The notes under the pieces: model-generated | Databases searched by the model: none | What the model saw: the letters and a program-made list of their open reading frames with translations, nothing else | What the model was told of the DNA's origin: nothing | Source: an uncultured Christensenella sp. | GTDB taxonomy: Bacteria > Bacillota > Clostridia > Christensenellales > Pumilibacteraceae | Direction of reading: 5' to 3' | Length of the DNA stretch: 64,000 nucleotides | NCBI GenBank assembly: GCA_910579205.1 | Contig: CAJTTD010000008.1 | Span: forward strand, 34,164 to 98,163 | Translations under genes and position numbers: made by a program | Part shown: positions 34,824 to 43,401 of the stretch, in pieces | Position numbering within the stretch: the stretch's first letter is position 1 | Layout: each line of letters begins with the position of its first letter

Positions 34824-35963
34824 CTAAAAAACTATCCTTCCGCCCACTACCGTTCTTATTGCCGACAGCTTGCCGTCAAGCACGGTAAAGTCGGCGCGTT
34901 TGCCTACTTCTATATTTCCCATCAGGTCGTACACGCCCAATTTTTTCGCGGGGTTTACCGTTGCGAGATCGACCGCTTCACCGAGCGACAGCCCCGCTTT
35001 TTCTACCATGAACTTGACCGCGCTATCCATGCGCAGCACGCTTCCCGCAAGAGTTCCGTCGGCAAGCCGCGCTTGCCCGTCGTTAACGTAAACCGTTTGA
35101 CCGCCCAGTTCGCTCACGCCGCCGCCCACGCCTTTGGCGCGTATGGAGTCCGTTATGAGCGTTATCTTGTCATGCGGCTTGCACCTTACGAGCAGCCTTA
35201 CCGCATCCGCGCAAACGTGTATGCCGTCCGCTATTATCTCGCAGTCGAGCCTATCGTCGCCGAGCGCGATACCCGCCGCGCCCGCATCTCTGTGCGCAAA
35301 CGGAGACTGCGCGTTGAAAGTATGCGTAACCGCCGCCGCGCCACCGTCTACGGCTTTTTTCATTTCTTGTGCGGTTGCCGCCGTATGCCCTATGGACGCT
35401 ATCACGTCTTTATCGCATAAATGCCTTATGAGTTTGAGCGCGCCCTCCTTTTCGGGCGCGAGCGTTACCGTTTTCACCATGCCGCCGCACGCCTCATCGA
35501 ACTTATCGAAAAGCGCGATGTCGGGCGACGTTATATGCTCGAGCGGCTGCGCGCCCTTGTATTTTTCGCTTATGAACGGTCCTTCCAAATGCACGCCTAT
35601 AATGCGCGCGCCGTCGGCGTTCCCGCGCGAAACGCACTCTTTTACCGCGGTCATAGCAGCTATAGTATCGCGCTCGGACGCGGTCATCGTAGTAGCGAGA
35701 AAAGCCGTAGTCCCCTCGCGAGCGAGCGTTGCGGCTATAATTGCGAGAGCGTCCGCAGTGCCGTCCATGGCGTCCGCACCGCCCGCGCCGTGGATATGTC
35801 CGTCTATGAATCCCGCAACTACCACCGCGTCGTCGGGAATACGCACTACCTCCGCGCCGTCAACTTCGCCGCCTATGCTAACTATGCGATCGTCGAATAC
35901 GATGTTGCGCCGCGCTATGCCTTCGCCCGCAATATACGACAGCGCATTAACGAATGCTTTCAC
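34824..35963 (-). CDS. nagA: N-acetylglucosamine-6-phosphate deacetylase
   Basis: 379 residues, starting at GTG (35963) five bases after AAGGAG. Amidohydrolase features: GFIDGHIHGAGG, the metal ligand in HLEGPFISEKYKGAQP, the histidines in SIGHTAATAQEM and THTFNAQSP and the catalytic Asp in LITDSIRAKG. It deacetylates GlcNAc-6-phosphate to glucosamine 6-phosphate for the deaminase encoded just upstream. The pair supports growth on or recycling of amino sugars from host glycans and peptidoglycan. No PTS or NagR gene is adjacent. Confidence 0.95.
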   Translation of the reverse strand: MKAFVNALSYIAGEGIARRNIVFDDRIVSIGGEVDGAEVVRIPDDAVVVAGFIDGHIHGAGGADAMDGTADALAIIAATLAREGTTAFLATTMTASERDTIAAMTAVKECVSRGNADGARIIGVHLEGPFISEKYKGAQPLEHITSPDIALFDKFDEACGGMVKTVTLAPEKEGALKLIRHLCDKDVIASIGHTAATAQEMKKAVDGGAAAVTHTFNAQSPFAHRDAGAAGIALGDDRLDCEIIADGIHVCADAVRLLVRCKPHDKITLITDSIRAKGVGGGVSELGGQTVYVNDGQARLADGTLAGSVLRMDSAVKFMVEKAGLSLGEAVDLATVNPAKKLGVYDLMGNIEVGKRADFTVLDGKLSAIRTVVGGRIVF

Positions 35964-35973
35964 CTATGCTCCT

Positions 35974-36696
35974 TTAAAGCAACGCCGCCGCCGCGCTGTC
36001 GCATATAAGCGTACAGTCGGGGTGGAGCTGCAATACCGACGCGGGAACGTTTTCGGTTATTTCGCCGTTCACGAGATTTTTTACCGCTTCCGCCTTGTTA
36101 GCGCCCGTCGCCAAAACCAATATGCTGCGCGATCGCATAATACTTTTAAGACCCATCGTGTACGCCTTTCTCGGCACGTCGTCTATGCTGTCGAACAGTC
36201 TCGAATTGTCCTTGACAGTGCTTGCGGCAAGTTCGACGGTATGCGTAGTAGCGCCGAACGGCGTTCCCGGTTCGTTGAACGCTATATGCCCGTTAGAGCC
36301 TATGCCGAGCAGTTGGATATCGCGCGGCAAGCTTTCGAGCAAGGCGTCGTATCTCTTGCATTCCGCCGCGCCGTCCGCCGCCGCGCCGTTTTCTATGTAC
36401 GTATTTTTTAAGTCGATGTTTAAACCGTTGAAAAGATTTTCGCGCATAAAATATGCATAGCTGTTTTTATTGTCCGCGCCCAGACCCGCGTACTCGTCCA
36501 GATTGACCGCCCGCACTTTTGAATAGTCGGTGCCGTTTTTATCGCGATCAACTTTAAGCTCACCGTACAAGCCCAAAGGCGTAGTACCCGTTGCAAGCCC
36601 CAACACCGCGTTCGGTTTGTTTTTAACGACGCCTATAATTATTTCGGCGGCTTTTTTGCTCAGTTCGTCATAGTCTTTTGTGATGATTATGCGCAT
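35974..36696 (-). CDS. nagB: Glucosamine-6-phosphate deaminase
   Basis: 240 residues, full length. Motifs: VLGLATGTTPLGLYGEL, VRAVNLDEYAGLGADNKNSY with the catalytic Asp, LGIGSNGHIAFNEPGTPF with the catalytic His, and MGLKSIMRSRSILVLATGANKAEAV. It converts glucosamine 6-phosphate to fructose 6-phosphate and ammonia. It is first of the nagB-nagA-alkD operon, with an AGGAG site before the ATG and a consensus promoter 29 bases further upstream. Confidence 0.96.
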   Translation of the reverse strand: MRIIITKDYDELSKKAAEIIIGVVKNKPNAVLGLATGTTPLGLYGELKVDRDKNGTDYSKVRAVNLDEYAGLGADNKNSYAYFMRENLFNGLNIDLKNTYIENGAAADGAAECKRYDALLESLPRDIQLLGIGSNGHIAFNEPGTPFGATTHTVELAASTVKDNSRLFDSIDDVPRKAYTMGLKSIMRSRSILVLATGANKAEAVKNLVNGEITENVPASVLQLHPDCTLICDSAAAALL

Positions 36697-36724
36697 GCTT
36701 ATCTCCTGTATTTATTTACGTTTA

Positions 36725-36753
36725 ATTATACTACATCTCGAGCGGTATTGCAA
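36725..36753 (-). promoter_or_regulatory. Promoter of the nagB operon
   Basis: On the minus strand TTGCAA (36753-36748), 17 bases and TATAAT (36730-36725), lying between the mfd stop and nagB. No clear repressor site is seen. Confidence 0.75.
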
Positions 36754-36777
36754 CAGCGGCGGCAAATTTGCCCGATG

Positions 36778-39700
36778 TCATTCCGTTTCGGCTACCAGCC
36801 ACATCAACAGCGACCGCACAGAATCGAATACGATGACGGGCGTTTTGACCGCGTTGAAACAGCCTCCGCACTTTTCAAAGTCGGACGGTATGTCCTTTAC
36901 GTCGGAAAATTCTATTTTTGCGCCCGATCGGAGCAGCGTTACCGTTGCGGCGTTGTGCGCTGCCGCGAGGTTTTTTATTAGCCCGACGTTGGCGAGATTT
37001 TTTATCTCGATCGGCACTTTTTCATATGCGTCTTTTATTTCCGCGAGCAACGCGTCGCGCTCTTTGAGCGTTTTAAGCTGCGATATCCGTCGGTAGATCT
37101 CTATGCGCGCCGCATTGTCGCAAAAATCCTTGGGTATGACCGCGGTAAAATCGACTTTCATCGCGGGATCGCGGTGCGCACGCACGGAAGCGCCTTTTAT
37201 TTCCGCAACGGCTTCTTGGAGAAGCTTGCAATACATATTGTAGCCCACCTTGATCATGTGTCCGTGCTGTTCCGCGCCGAAAACATTGCCCACGCCGCGT
37301 ATGCGCATGTCTTGCTCGGCTATCTTGACGCCGCTGCCGAGATCGGTGTAGCGCGACACCGCCTCTAAGCGTTCGAGCGCTTGCGGAGTGAGCCGCGTCT
37401 CGTTGCTATAGGTAAAATACACTTGCGCAACGCGGTCCGACCGTCCCACTCGACCTTTAAGCTGGTACATCTGACTGAGTCCCATGTTTTCCGCGCCGTA
37501 CACTATCATGGTGTTTGCATTGGGTATATCGATACCGTTTTCTATTATGGTAGTTGCAACAAGCACGTCCGCCTTGCGCTCGGCAAAATTTTCCACAGCC
37601 GAAGTCAACAGCTTTTTGTCCATTTGCCCGTGCGCATACGTTATATTAACGTCGGGCATGAGCGAGCGCAGCCGCCCCGCGTACTCGGCTATGCCGGGCG
37701 CAGAACCGCCGTGAACATAGTTGTAAACAATAAACACTTGCCCGCCGCGGGCGATCTCGCGCATTACCGCGTCCACTGCGAGCGCGTCCGAATACTCGGT
37801 AACGTACACTTGCGCGGGCAACCGTCCCGTAGGCGGAGTTTCGAGCATCGCGACGTCGCGCATGCCGCTGAGCGCCATATGCAATGTGCGCGGGATGGGC
37901 GTAGCCGACAGCGTGAGAACGTTGACGTCCGTCTTTAAATTTTTTATCTTTTCCTTATCCGATACGCCGAACTTTTGTTCTTCGTCGAGGATGAGCAATT
38001 CCAGATTTTTGAATTTTACGCTGTTGCCCAACAGTTTGTGCGTTCCGCATACTATATCGACCGATCCGTCGGCAAGCCCCTTGAGCGTCTTTGCCTGATC
38101 GGTCTCCGCGCGCGAAAACGCGGCTACGCGCACGCCGAACTTTTCCATGCGCGACTTTGTTGTGTTGTAATGCTGCCGACAAAGCACTGTCGTGGGCGAC
38201 AAAAACGCGACCTGCCCGCCCTCCGATATCACCTTGAACGCCACGCGCAAAGCGACCTCTGTCTTGCCGAACCCCACGTCGCCGCAAATGAGCCTATCCA
38301 TAACTTTGCCGACGGTAAGATCGCCTATGCACGCGTCTATCGCCGCAAGCTGGTCGTTTGTCTCCTTGTACGGGAAATCGGCGGCAAACTCGTCGCAGAA
38401 CGCGCTTTCTTTTTTATACGTCTTGCCCTTTGCCGAATCGCGCTTGGCGTAGAGCTGCAAAAGATCGAAAGCCATGGCTTTGAGCTTTGTCTTAACGCGC
38501 GCTTTGGTGCGCTCGAACTCCGCCCCGCCCAGCTTGTTCAGTTTGGGCGCGCTGTCGGTAAAGTCGTATTTGCTCAGTCTGCCCATGTTTTCCACGGGAA
38601 CGTACAATCTGTCGTCGCCGTCGTACTTTACCGTGATGTAATCGCGCTCGTACCCGCCGAAATCGACCGCGCCCACCGCTTCGCAAATGCCTATGCCGTG
38701 CGTTTCGTGAACCACGTAATCGCCGGGCTTGGGAAGTTCTTTTATCCCCGTGCGCTTGACCGCCTCAAACGGGTCGCGCTTCATGCCGACGTTGCGCATG
38801 CCCACTATCACCGTTTTTGCGTCGAAAAATACCGCGCCGTCGGCAGTCGGGTTTATGTACTCAACGCCGAAGCAATCGAGCTGTTCGAGCGCGGCGCGTA
38901 TATCCGCGCCTATGCACACCTTAAACCCGCGCGACAGCCAGCCCGCTATATCGTCTTTAAGCCCGCCCGGCGCTCTGCCGTAAAGGGGAAGATCGAGGCT
39001 TTTGAACTTAAATACATGCTCGGGCGCAAAAAATCTGTTGGCGCTGTCTATGGAATGAAAACACAGTATGCACCCGTCCGTAGGCGGGGTCTTGACCAAG
39101 TTGTCCGCGGCGCAGCACGGCGACTCGTTGGCGTCTATAAGTCGCGCCGCCCTCGCTACATGTTCGCGGTACGCGAACACGCAGTTGTCGTAAACGCTTT
39201 TTGCGTCCTCTATTATTATGGACATGCCGCAAAACCTATCGAGCGTTGTATGCGGAAAATACGGCAATACCGTTTGTTCGCCGTCGATATCGCCCGACCG
39301 CAACCGCTCCGCCAGCCTATGCTCTACGGGTATGCCGCCCGCCGCCGACATTTTGCGCTTGTCTCCGTCCTTTATCAGCCGTTCTATCGCTTGTTCTTTA
39401 TCGCCGAAAACCGTTTCCGTAACGGGATATGCGATAAACCGTTCGAGCGCGTCCGACGCGCTCTGATCGGTCAGATCGAGCTTGCGCACCGACTCGCATT
39501 CGTATCCGAAAAACTCTATGCGCGCGGCTTCGCCGCTCGGCGCGCAAATATCCAAAATATCGCCGCGTACGGCGAACTGCCCCGGTTCGTCAACGTGTCC
39601 CAGCCGCTTATAGCCCGCCGCAGTCAGTTTCATCAATAGCTCGTCCGTCTTTATGCGCGCGCCCTTTTTAAACTCTGCAGCGGCGGAAACGATGCGCTCC

Positions 39701-40065
39701 CGCGGCGGCAGTATTTGCATGAGCGCTTCCGCGGTGGTTACGACTACGTTGCATTTGCCGCTCGCTATGTTGTACAGCGCGCGTGCGCGCGCGCCGCCGC
39801 GTTCCGCGCCCGAGGCGAGCAGAACGTTGTTCTTGGGCAATAGTAGTTCCGCCGAAGGAAAGTGCAGCGACAGCTCCACAAACGCCGAGCGCGCCGCCAA
39901 AACGTCGGCGCACACATACACAAAAGAGCTTAGCGCAGTGCAAAAAAGTCGGGCGTCCGATCTGGTCAGCCCGAATACCGATGTCCGCTCGCCGCGAGTT
40001 ACCGCCGCAAGCGCTTTGCCCGCGTCTCCGTCGAGCGAGCGTATGATTTCGCCTACGCCGCGCAT
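36778..40065 (-). CDS. mfd: Transcription-repair coupling factor
   Basis: 1095 residues. Order of domains: UvrB-like N-terminal modules (RGDILDICAPSGEAARIEFFG), the RNA polymerase-interacting CarD-like domain (PKPGDYVVHETHGIGICEAV near residue 455), the RecG-like motor with Walker A GDVGFGKTEVALR around 592-604, LSPTTVLCRQH, the DEEQKFGV box and SATPIPRTLHMALSG, then the TRG/TRCF C-terminal domain. It removes stalled RNA polymerase and recruits UvrA. It is about 60 residues shorter than common homologues, mainly near the N-terminus. The start directly follows the pth stop (one base between), with no separate ribosome site. Confidence 0.97.
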   Translation of the reverse strand: MRGVGEIIRSLDGDAGKALAAVTRGERTSVFGLTRSDARLFCTALSSFVYVCADVLAARSAFVELSLHFPSAELLLPKNNVLLASGAERGGARARALYNIASGKCNVVVTTAEALMQILPPRERIVSAAAEFKKGARIKTDELLMKLTAAGYKRLGHVDEPGQFAVRGDILDICAPSGEAARIEFFGYECESVRKLDLTDQSASDALERFIAYPVTETVFGDKEQAIERLIKDGDKRKMSAAGGIPVEHRLAERLRSGDIDGEQTVLPYFPHTTLDRFCGMSIIIEDAKSVYDNCVFAYREHVARAARLIDANESPCCAADNLVKTPPTDGCILCFHSIDSANRFFAPEHVFKFKSLDLPLYGRAPGGLKDDIAGWLSRGFKVCIGADIRAALEQLDCFGVEYINPTADGAVFFDAKTVIVGMRNVGMKRDPFEAVKRTGIKELPKPGDYVVHETHGIGICEAVGAVDFGGYERDYITVKYDGDDRLYVPVENMGRLSKYDFTDSAPKLNKLGGAEFERTKARVKTKLKAMAFDLLQLYAKRDSAKGKTYKKESAFCDEFAADFPYKETNDQLAAIDACIGDLTVGKVMDRLICGDVGFGKTEVALRVAFKVISEGGQVAFLSPTTVLCRQHYNTTKSRMEKFGVRVAAFSRAETDQAKTLKGLADGSVDIVCGTHKLLGNSVKFKNLELLILDEEQKFGVSDKEKIKNLKTDVNVLTLSATPIPRTLHMALSGMRDVAMLETPPTGRLPAQVYVTEYSDALAVDAVMREIARGGQVFIVYNYVHGGSAPGIAEYAGRLRSLMPDVNITYAHGQMDKKLLTSAVENFAERKADVLVATTIIENGIDIPNANTMIVYGAENMGLSQMYQLKGRVGRSDRVAQVYFTYSNETRLTPQALERLEAVSRYTDLGSGVKIAEQDMRIRGVGNVFGAEQHGHMIKVGYNMYCKLLQEAVAEIKGASVRAHRDPAMKVDFTAVIPKDFCDNAARIEIYRRISQLKTLKERDALLAEIKDAYEKVPIEIKNLANVGLIKNLAAAHNAATVTLLRSGAKIEFSDVKDIPSDFEKCGGCFNAVKTPVIVFDSVRSLLMWLVAETE

Positions 40066-40066
40066 A

Positions 40067-40630
40067 TCACTTTACCGCTACGGTCAATGTCTGCCAAGGC
40101 TTGCCCTCTATCCATTCCGCGCAAAAGTCGCACGCCGCCGCGAACGCCTTATCCATGAGCGGTTTTTCTCCGCTCGGTATGCGCGAAAGCACATAGTCGG
40201 CAAGATCCATGTAATTAGGTTTTATGCCCGTGCCTATCCTTACGCGGGCGAACCCGTCCGAGCCGAGTTTAGCCACTATGTCGCGCATGCCGTTATGCGT
40301 GCCCGCCGACCCGCCGAGCCGCGCGCGCACTACGCCCTTCGATATGTCTATATCGTCGTATAAGACAAGTATGTCGTGCGGCGCTATCTTGTAATACCGC
40401 GCGAGCGCGGACACCGCGTCGCCCGAAAGATTCATATACGTCTGCGGCTTGCAAAGTAATACCTTGTCGCCCGCAGTTATGTCCGTAAGATAGGAATTGC
40501 TTTTTTTGTCAAAAGAAAAACCGCGCGCGGACAAACGCGCGGTCAAAATATCCAGCGCGGCAAAACCCACGTTGTGATAAGTTTCGGAGTATCCTTCGCC
40601 GGGATTACCCAAACCGACGATCAGTTTCAT
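40067..40630 (-). CDS. pth: Peptidyl-tRNA hydrolase
   Basis: 187 residues, normal size. Motifs include IVGLGNPGEGYSETYHNVGF with catalytic His, PQTYMNLSGDAV, LVLYDDIDISKGVVRARLGGSAGTHNGMRDI with catalytic Asp, and FARVRIGTG. It releases peptidyl-tRNA after abortive translation. The pth-mfd order is conserved in Firmicutes. It is separated from the upstream DUF1858 gene by two bases. Confidence 0.97.
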   Translation of the reverse strand: MKLIVGLGNPGEGYSETYHNVGFAALDILTARLSARGFSFDKKSNSYLTDITAGDKVLLCKPQTYMNLSGDAVSALARYYKIAPHDILVLYDDIDISKGVVRARLGGSAGTHNGMRDIVAKLGSDGFARVRIGTGIKPNYMDLADYVLSRIPSGEKPLMDKAFAAACDFCAEWIEGKPWQTLTVAVK

Positions 40631-40632
40631 TT

Positions 40633-40842
40633 TCAGTCTATTACTGCGTTGAGTTTGGCTATGAGGTCGTCAACGTCGTTGCCGTGCGCCGCCGCCGCTT
40701 GCGCTACCGTCTCGCCGCGCGATATGGGGCAGCCGAGGCAATGCATGCCCATATCGAAAAACACCTGCTGTATCTGTTGATTTTCGGGGTCTAAGCACAA
40801 TACGTCATAAATAGTCATATCAGCCGTTACTTTATTCGCCAT
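40633..40842 (-). CDS. DUF1858 disulfide-domain protein
   Basis: 69 residues forming one DUF1858 domain: MTIYDVLCLDPENQQIQQVFFDMGMHCLGCPISRGETVAQAAAAHG, with the CxxC motif HCLGCPIS. This domain occurs alone or fused to hybrid-cluster-type redox proteins and is thought to have a redox role. AAAGGAG precedes the ATG. It heads the DUF1858-pth-mfd transcription unit. Confidence 0.92.
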   Translation of the reverse strand: MANKVTADMTIYDVLCLDPENQQIQQVFFDMGMHCLGCPISRGETVAQAAAAHGNDVDDLIAKLNAVID

Positions 40843-40874
40843 GATCGAGCTCCTTTTGTCGATAAAATTTATTT

Positions 40875-40909
40875 GTTACAGTGTAACACTTAATAATATT
40901 CTTTGTCAA
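40875..40909 (-). promoter_or_regulatory. Promoter of DUF1858-pth-mfd with a dyad on the -10
   Basis: On the minus strand TTGACA (40909-40904), 18 bases and TACACT (40885-40880). The dyad GTTAC-AGT-GTAAC (40875-40887) covers the -10 box and could be an operator. Confidence 0.55.
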
Positions 40910-41164
40910 GCGGAACGAAATTATAGGGAGATGACAATAAGCGTTGATATAAGACTTCGGGCGTATTTAGGTGATACAAATCAGACAAAAATTCGGGTGC
41001 GCAGCGGCGCTACGAGCGAGAATTTACACATTTTTTGCCGTTGTCGGATTTTTGTCCGAAAGACACCGAAATGTTTTTCAACGCGATTTGCCCTATCCCG
41101 AAATTATAGGTACGGCTTACCGTCGCAAAAAGCCGCAGAGCTTTGCTTATACTTTTTTTAGGCA

Positions 41165-41200
41165 TAAAAAACCGCGCTCCGCCGTTAGTGCAGAGCGCGG
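41165..41200 (-). terminator. Terminator of degV
   Basis: On the minus strand CCGCGCTC/GAGCGCGG is followed by TTTTTT, 12 bases after the degV stop. Confidence 0.88.
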
Positions 41201-41211
41201 ATATAGTCAGA

Positions 41212-42081
41212 TCATATCTCGCGGATCTTTTCCGAGTAGAAGCTTACGCCCACAGCGCCGCAGCCGGTGTGCGCGCCTATTACCGGACCTATCCAGCCTA
41301 TTTCAACATCGCAGTCGGGACGCGCCGCTTTTACTTTGTCGCGCATTTCTTCCGCGTACTCGCTGTCCGCGTTGGCAATGTACACTTTGTGCGGCGTTTT
41401 TACCGCGTCGCGGGTGAATATATCTACCATGGTGGTGAGCGCTTTATTAACGCCCATTACTTTTTGCACTACGGACAGCCCGCCCGCTTTGTTTATATAC
41501 AGTATGGGTTTTATCTTGAGCGCCGTACCTATATACGCAGCGGGACCCGAAACTCTGCCGCCGCGCTTTAAATGCATGAGGTCGTTGGGCATGAACCATG
41601 TGTGGATGTGCCGCGCGTACTCTGCGAGCCGCTCCGCGGCTTCCGCCGCCGTCGCGCCGCTGTCGCGCAACCGCTCCGCTTCGTCCACTATTTGTCTTGC
41701 GCCTATAGTTGCGCCCACAGAGTCCACTATGTATATTTTTCTGCCCGTTTTTTGCTCTACTTCTTCCGCCGCTTTGCATGCGCTCGCGTACGTGCTCGAC
41801 AAACCGGACGACAGAGTTATATGCACTATGTCGTCGGAGTACTTGCCGATAAGCCCTTCAAAAAATTCGGCGTGTTCTGCAATGTTTATCTGCGACGTCG
41901 TGGGCATTTTGCCTGCGCGTATCTGATCGTAAAAGCCCTTGAACTCGGTGTCCTCGCTGAACTCGTCGTAGTTTTCTACACCGTCGATAACAAACACGAG
42001 CGGGCGGTATTCTATTTTGCGCTCGCTCAGTTCTTTTCTGAATATGTCGCACGATGTGTCTGTAGATACTATAAAACTCAC
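41212..42081 (-). CDS. DegV family fatty-acid-binding protein
   Basis: 289 residues from a GTG at 42081, seven bases after AAGGAG; the longer frame opens at an unsupported ATG. DegV landmarks: FIVSTDTSCDI at the start, RAGKMPTTSQIN, ITLSSGLSSTYASA, and the C-terminal RPDCDVEIGWIGPVIGAHTGCGAVGVSFY. DegV proteins bind fatty acids for phosphorylation by FakA. No fakA is seen here, so it may be one of several FakB-like subunits. It is transcribed away from spo0A. Confidence 0.92.
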   Translation of the reverse strand: MSFIVSTDTSCDIFRKELSERKIEYRPLVFVIDGVENYDEFSEDTEFKGFYDQIRAGKMPTTSQINIAEHAEFFEGLIGKYSDDIVHITLSSGLSSTYASACKAAEEVEQKTGRKIYIVDSVGATIGARQIVDEAERLRDSGATAAEAAERLAEYARHIHTWFMPNDLMHLKRGGRVSGPAAYIGTALKIKPILYINKAGGLSVVQKVMGVNKALTTMVDIFTRDAVKTPHKVYIANADSEYAEEMRDKVKAARPDCDVEIGWIGPVIGAHTGCGAVGVSFYSEKIREI

Positions 42082-42533
42082 TGTTGATCTCCTTGTGCGG
42101 TCGATGACGGTCATTTTCCGTATGCACGATCGTTTGTTCGCGCCTAACTGCGCATTCTATCTAATCGTACATGTATAGTATACAACATAATTTTGTATTT
42201 TCATAGCGTTTTAGCTAAATTTTTTCGTCTAACGCGAATAATTGCACAAAAGTATACAAAATTCCGTATTTGTGTCTGTTTTACGCCACGAACATTTGCT
42301 CAACATTTCCGAACAAATACGAACGGTCGCGCAACGTTTTCGCCGTTATTTTACATAATCAGTCGTTTACTGACAAAAGACCCGCGTTTTCTCACGTATG
42401 CCGCACTTGTCTGTTTACGCAGAAAAATGTTACAATATGTTTACGGTCGGCGCAGTACGAGGCGATATCGAGCTATGGCGCGTTCGTGCCGACGAGACCG
42501 ACGTTTATACATATTAAGGAGCGAAAGCAAAAC
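42082..42533 (+). promoter_or_regulatory. Intergenic region upstream of spo0A
   Basis: 452 bases between divergent degV and spo0A. TTGTCT (42407-42412), 18 bases and TACAAT (42431-42436) form a probable vegetative promoter giving a 90-base leader. No sigma-H promoter or unambiguous 0A box could be assigned. Confidence 0.45.
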
Positions 42534-43262
42534 ATGAAAATCAGAGTTATGGTATGCGACGACAACGAGGAATTCGTAAACAGTATTCGCGCGCACTTTT
42601 CCGCATCGGACAAGATAGAGCTTGTGGAGACCGCCGCCAACGGCAAAGACGCGCTCGATAAGCTCGATTCCATCCGCCCCGACGTGTTGCTTTTGGATCT
42701 CGTCATGCCTACTCTCGACGGTTTTTCCGTTCTCGAACGCGTAAACAAGGGGAACATGAAAATAATCGTCGTGTCCGCGCTTTCGCAAGACGCGTTTATT
42801 TCCAAGGCGATGGGGCTGGGCGCGGACTTTTACATGATGAAGCCCGTTTCGTTCGGCGTGCTCGACGAGCGTATTGTAGAAGCAGTCAACAGCAAACGCC
42901 CCACTGCAAAAAATCGGTCGATGGACGAGAAAATAAGCAATATTTTCATTACCGTCGGCATTCCCGCGCATATAAAAGGCTATCAGTATCTGCGCGAAGC
43001 GATCAAGATGACGATAGACAGCCCCGAGATAATCAATTCCATTACCAAAAAACTCTATCCCGAGGTTGCCGAACACTTTAACACAAGCCCCAGCAAGGTC
43101 GAACGTGCCATTCGCCACGCTATCGAGGTCGCTTGGAACCGCGGCAAGATAGAAAACATAAACACACTCTTCGGCGTGCGCGTTTATAACCATAACGAAA
43201 AACCGACCAACGGCGAGTTTATTGCGCTCGTCGCCGATAAGATGCTGCTCGAAAGCGTCTGA
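42534..43262 (+). CDS. spo0A: Sporulation master regulator Spo0A
   Basis: 242 residues from the ATG at 42534, with AAGGAGCG upstream; the longer frame lacks support. The receiver domain has the acidic pair in VCDDNEE, the phosphoacceptor D55 in LLLDLVMP and the lysine in MMKPVSF. The C-terminal Spo0A DNA-binding domain is unmistakable: SNIFITVGIPAHIKGYQYLREAI, ITKKLYPEVAEHFNTSPSKVERAIRHAIEVAW. Spo0A controls entry into sporulation. spoIVB, the common upstream neighbour, is absent here. Confidence 0.97.
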   Translation: MKIRVMVCDDNEEFVNSIRAHFSASDKIELVETAANGKDALDKLDSIRPDVLLLDLVMPTLDGFSVLERVNKGNMKIIVVSALSQDAFISKAMGLGADFYMMKPVSFGVLDERIVEAVNSKRPTAKNRSMDEKISNIFITVGIPAHIKGYQYLREAIKMTIDSPEIINSITKKLYPEVAEHFNTSPSKVERAIRHAIEVAWNRGKIENINTLFGVRVYNHNEKPTNGEFIALVADKMLLESV

Positions 43263-43378
43263 CCTACTTCTTTTGAAAAAGAAGTAGGCAAGAAAACTTT
43301 AAACGGATTTATTAATGTTTTTGTTTAGCTTATTCTTCCAAAAAAGCGGACAAGAAAACTTTAAACAAGTTTATTGTC
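43263..43378. repeat. Hairpin with duplicated AAGAAAACTTTAAAC unit after spo0A
   Basis: A hairpin CCTACTTC-TTTTGAAAAA-GAAGTAGG (43263-43288) is followed by CAAGAAAACTTTAAAC and an A/T tail. A second, weaker copy occurs at about 43330-43378, including CAAGAAAACTTTAAAC at 43351-43366. There is no T run after the first stem, so it looks more like a repeated element than a plain terminator. Confidence 0.55.
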
Positions 43379-43401
43379 TTTCTTGCATAACTTCCCCTAT
43401 T

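Noticed and set aside
35134..36411. 425-codon plus-strand frame opposite nagA and nagB
   Set aside because: Opposite strand of two certain genes; sequence is low-complexity Ser/Ala-rich with no start signal.
36778..40065. Long plus-strand open frames opposite mfd, including one of 554 codons (37975-39639)
   Set aside because: They lie in the reverse frame of a GC-rich, well-conserved gene, lack ribosome sites and encode arginine- and histidine-rich sequence typical of antisense shadows.
43263..43288. Plain rho-independent terminator of spo0A
   Set aside because: The stem is good but is followed by CAAGAAAAC rather than a T run, so it was listed as a repeat element.
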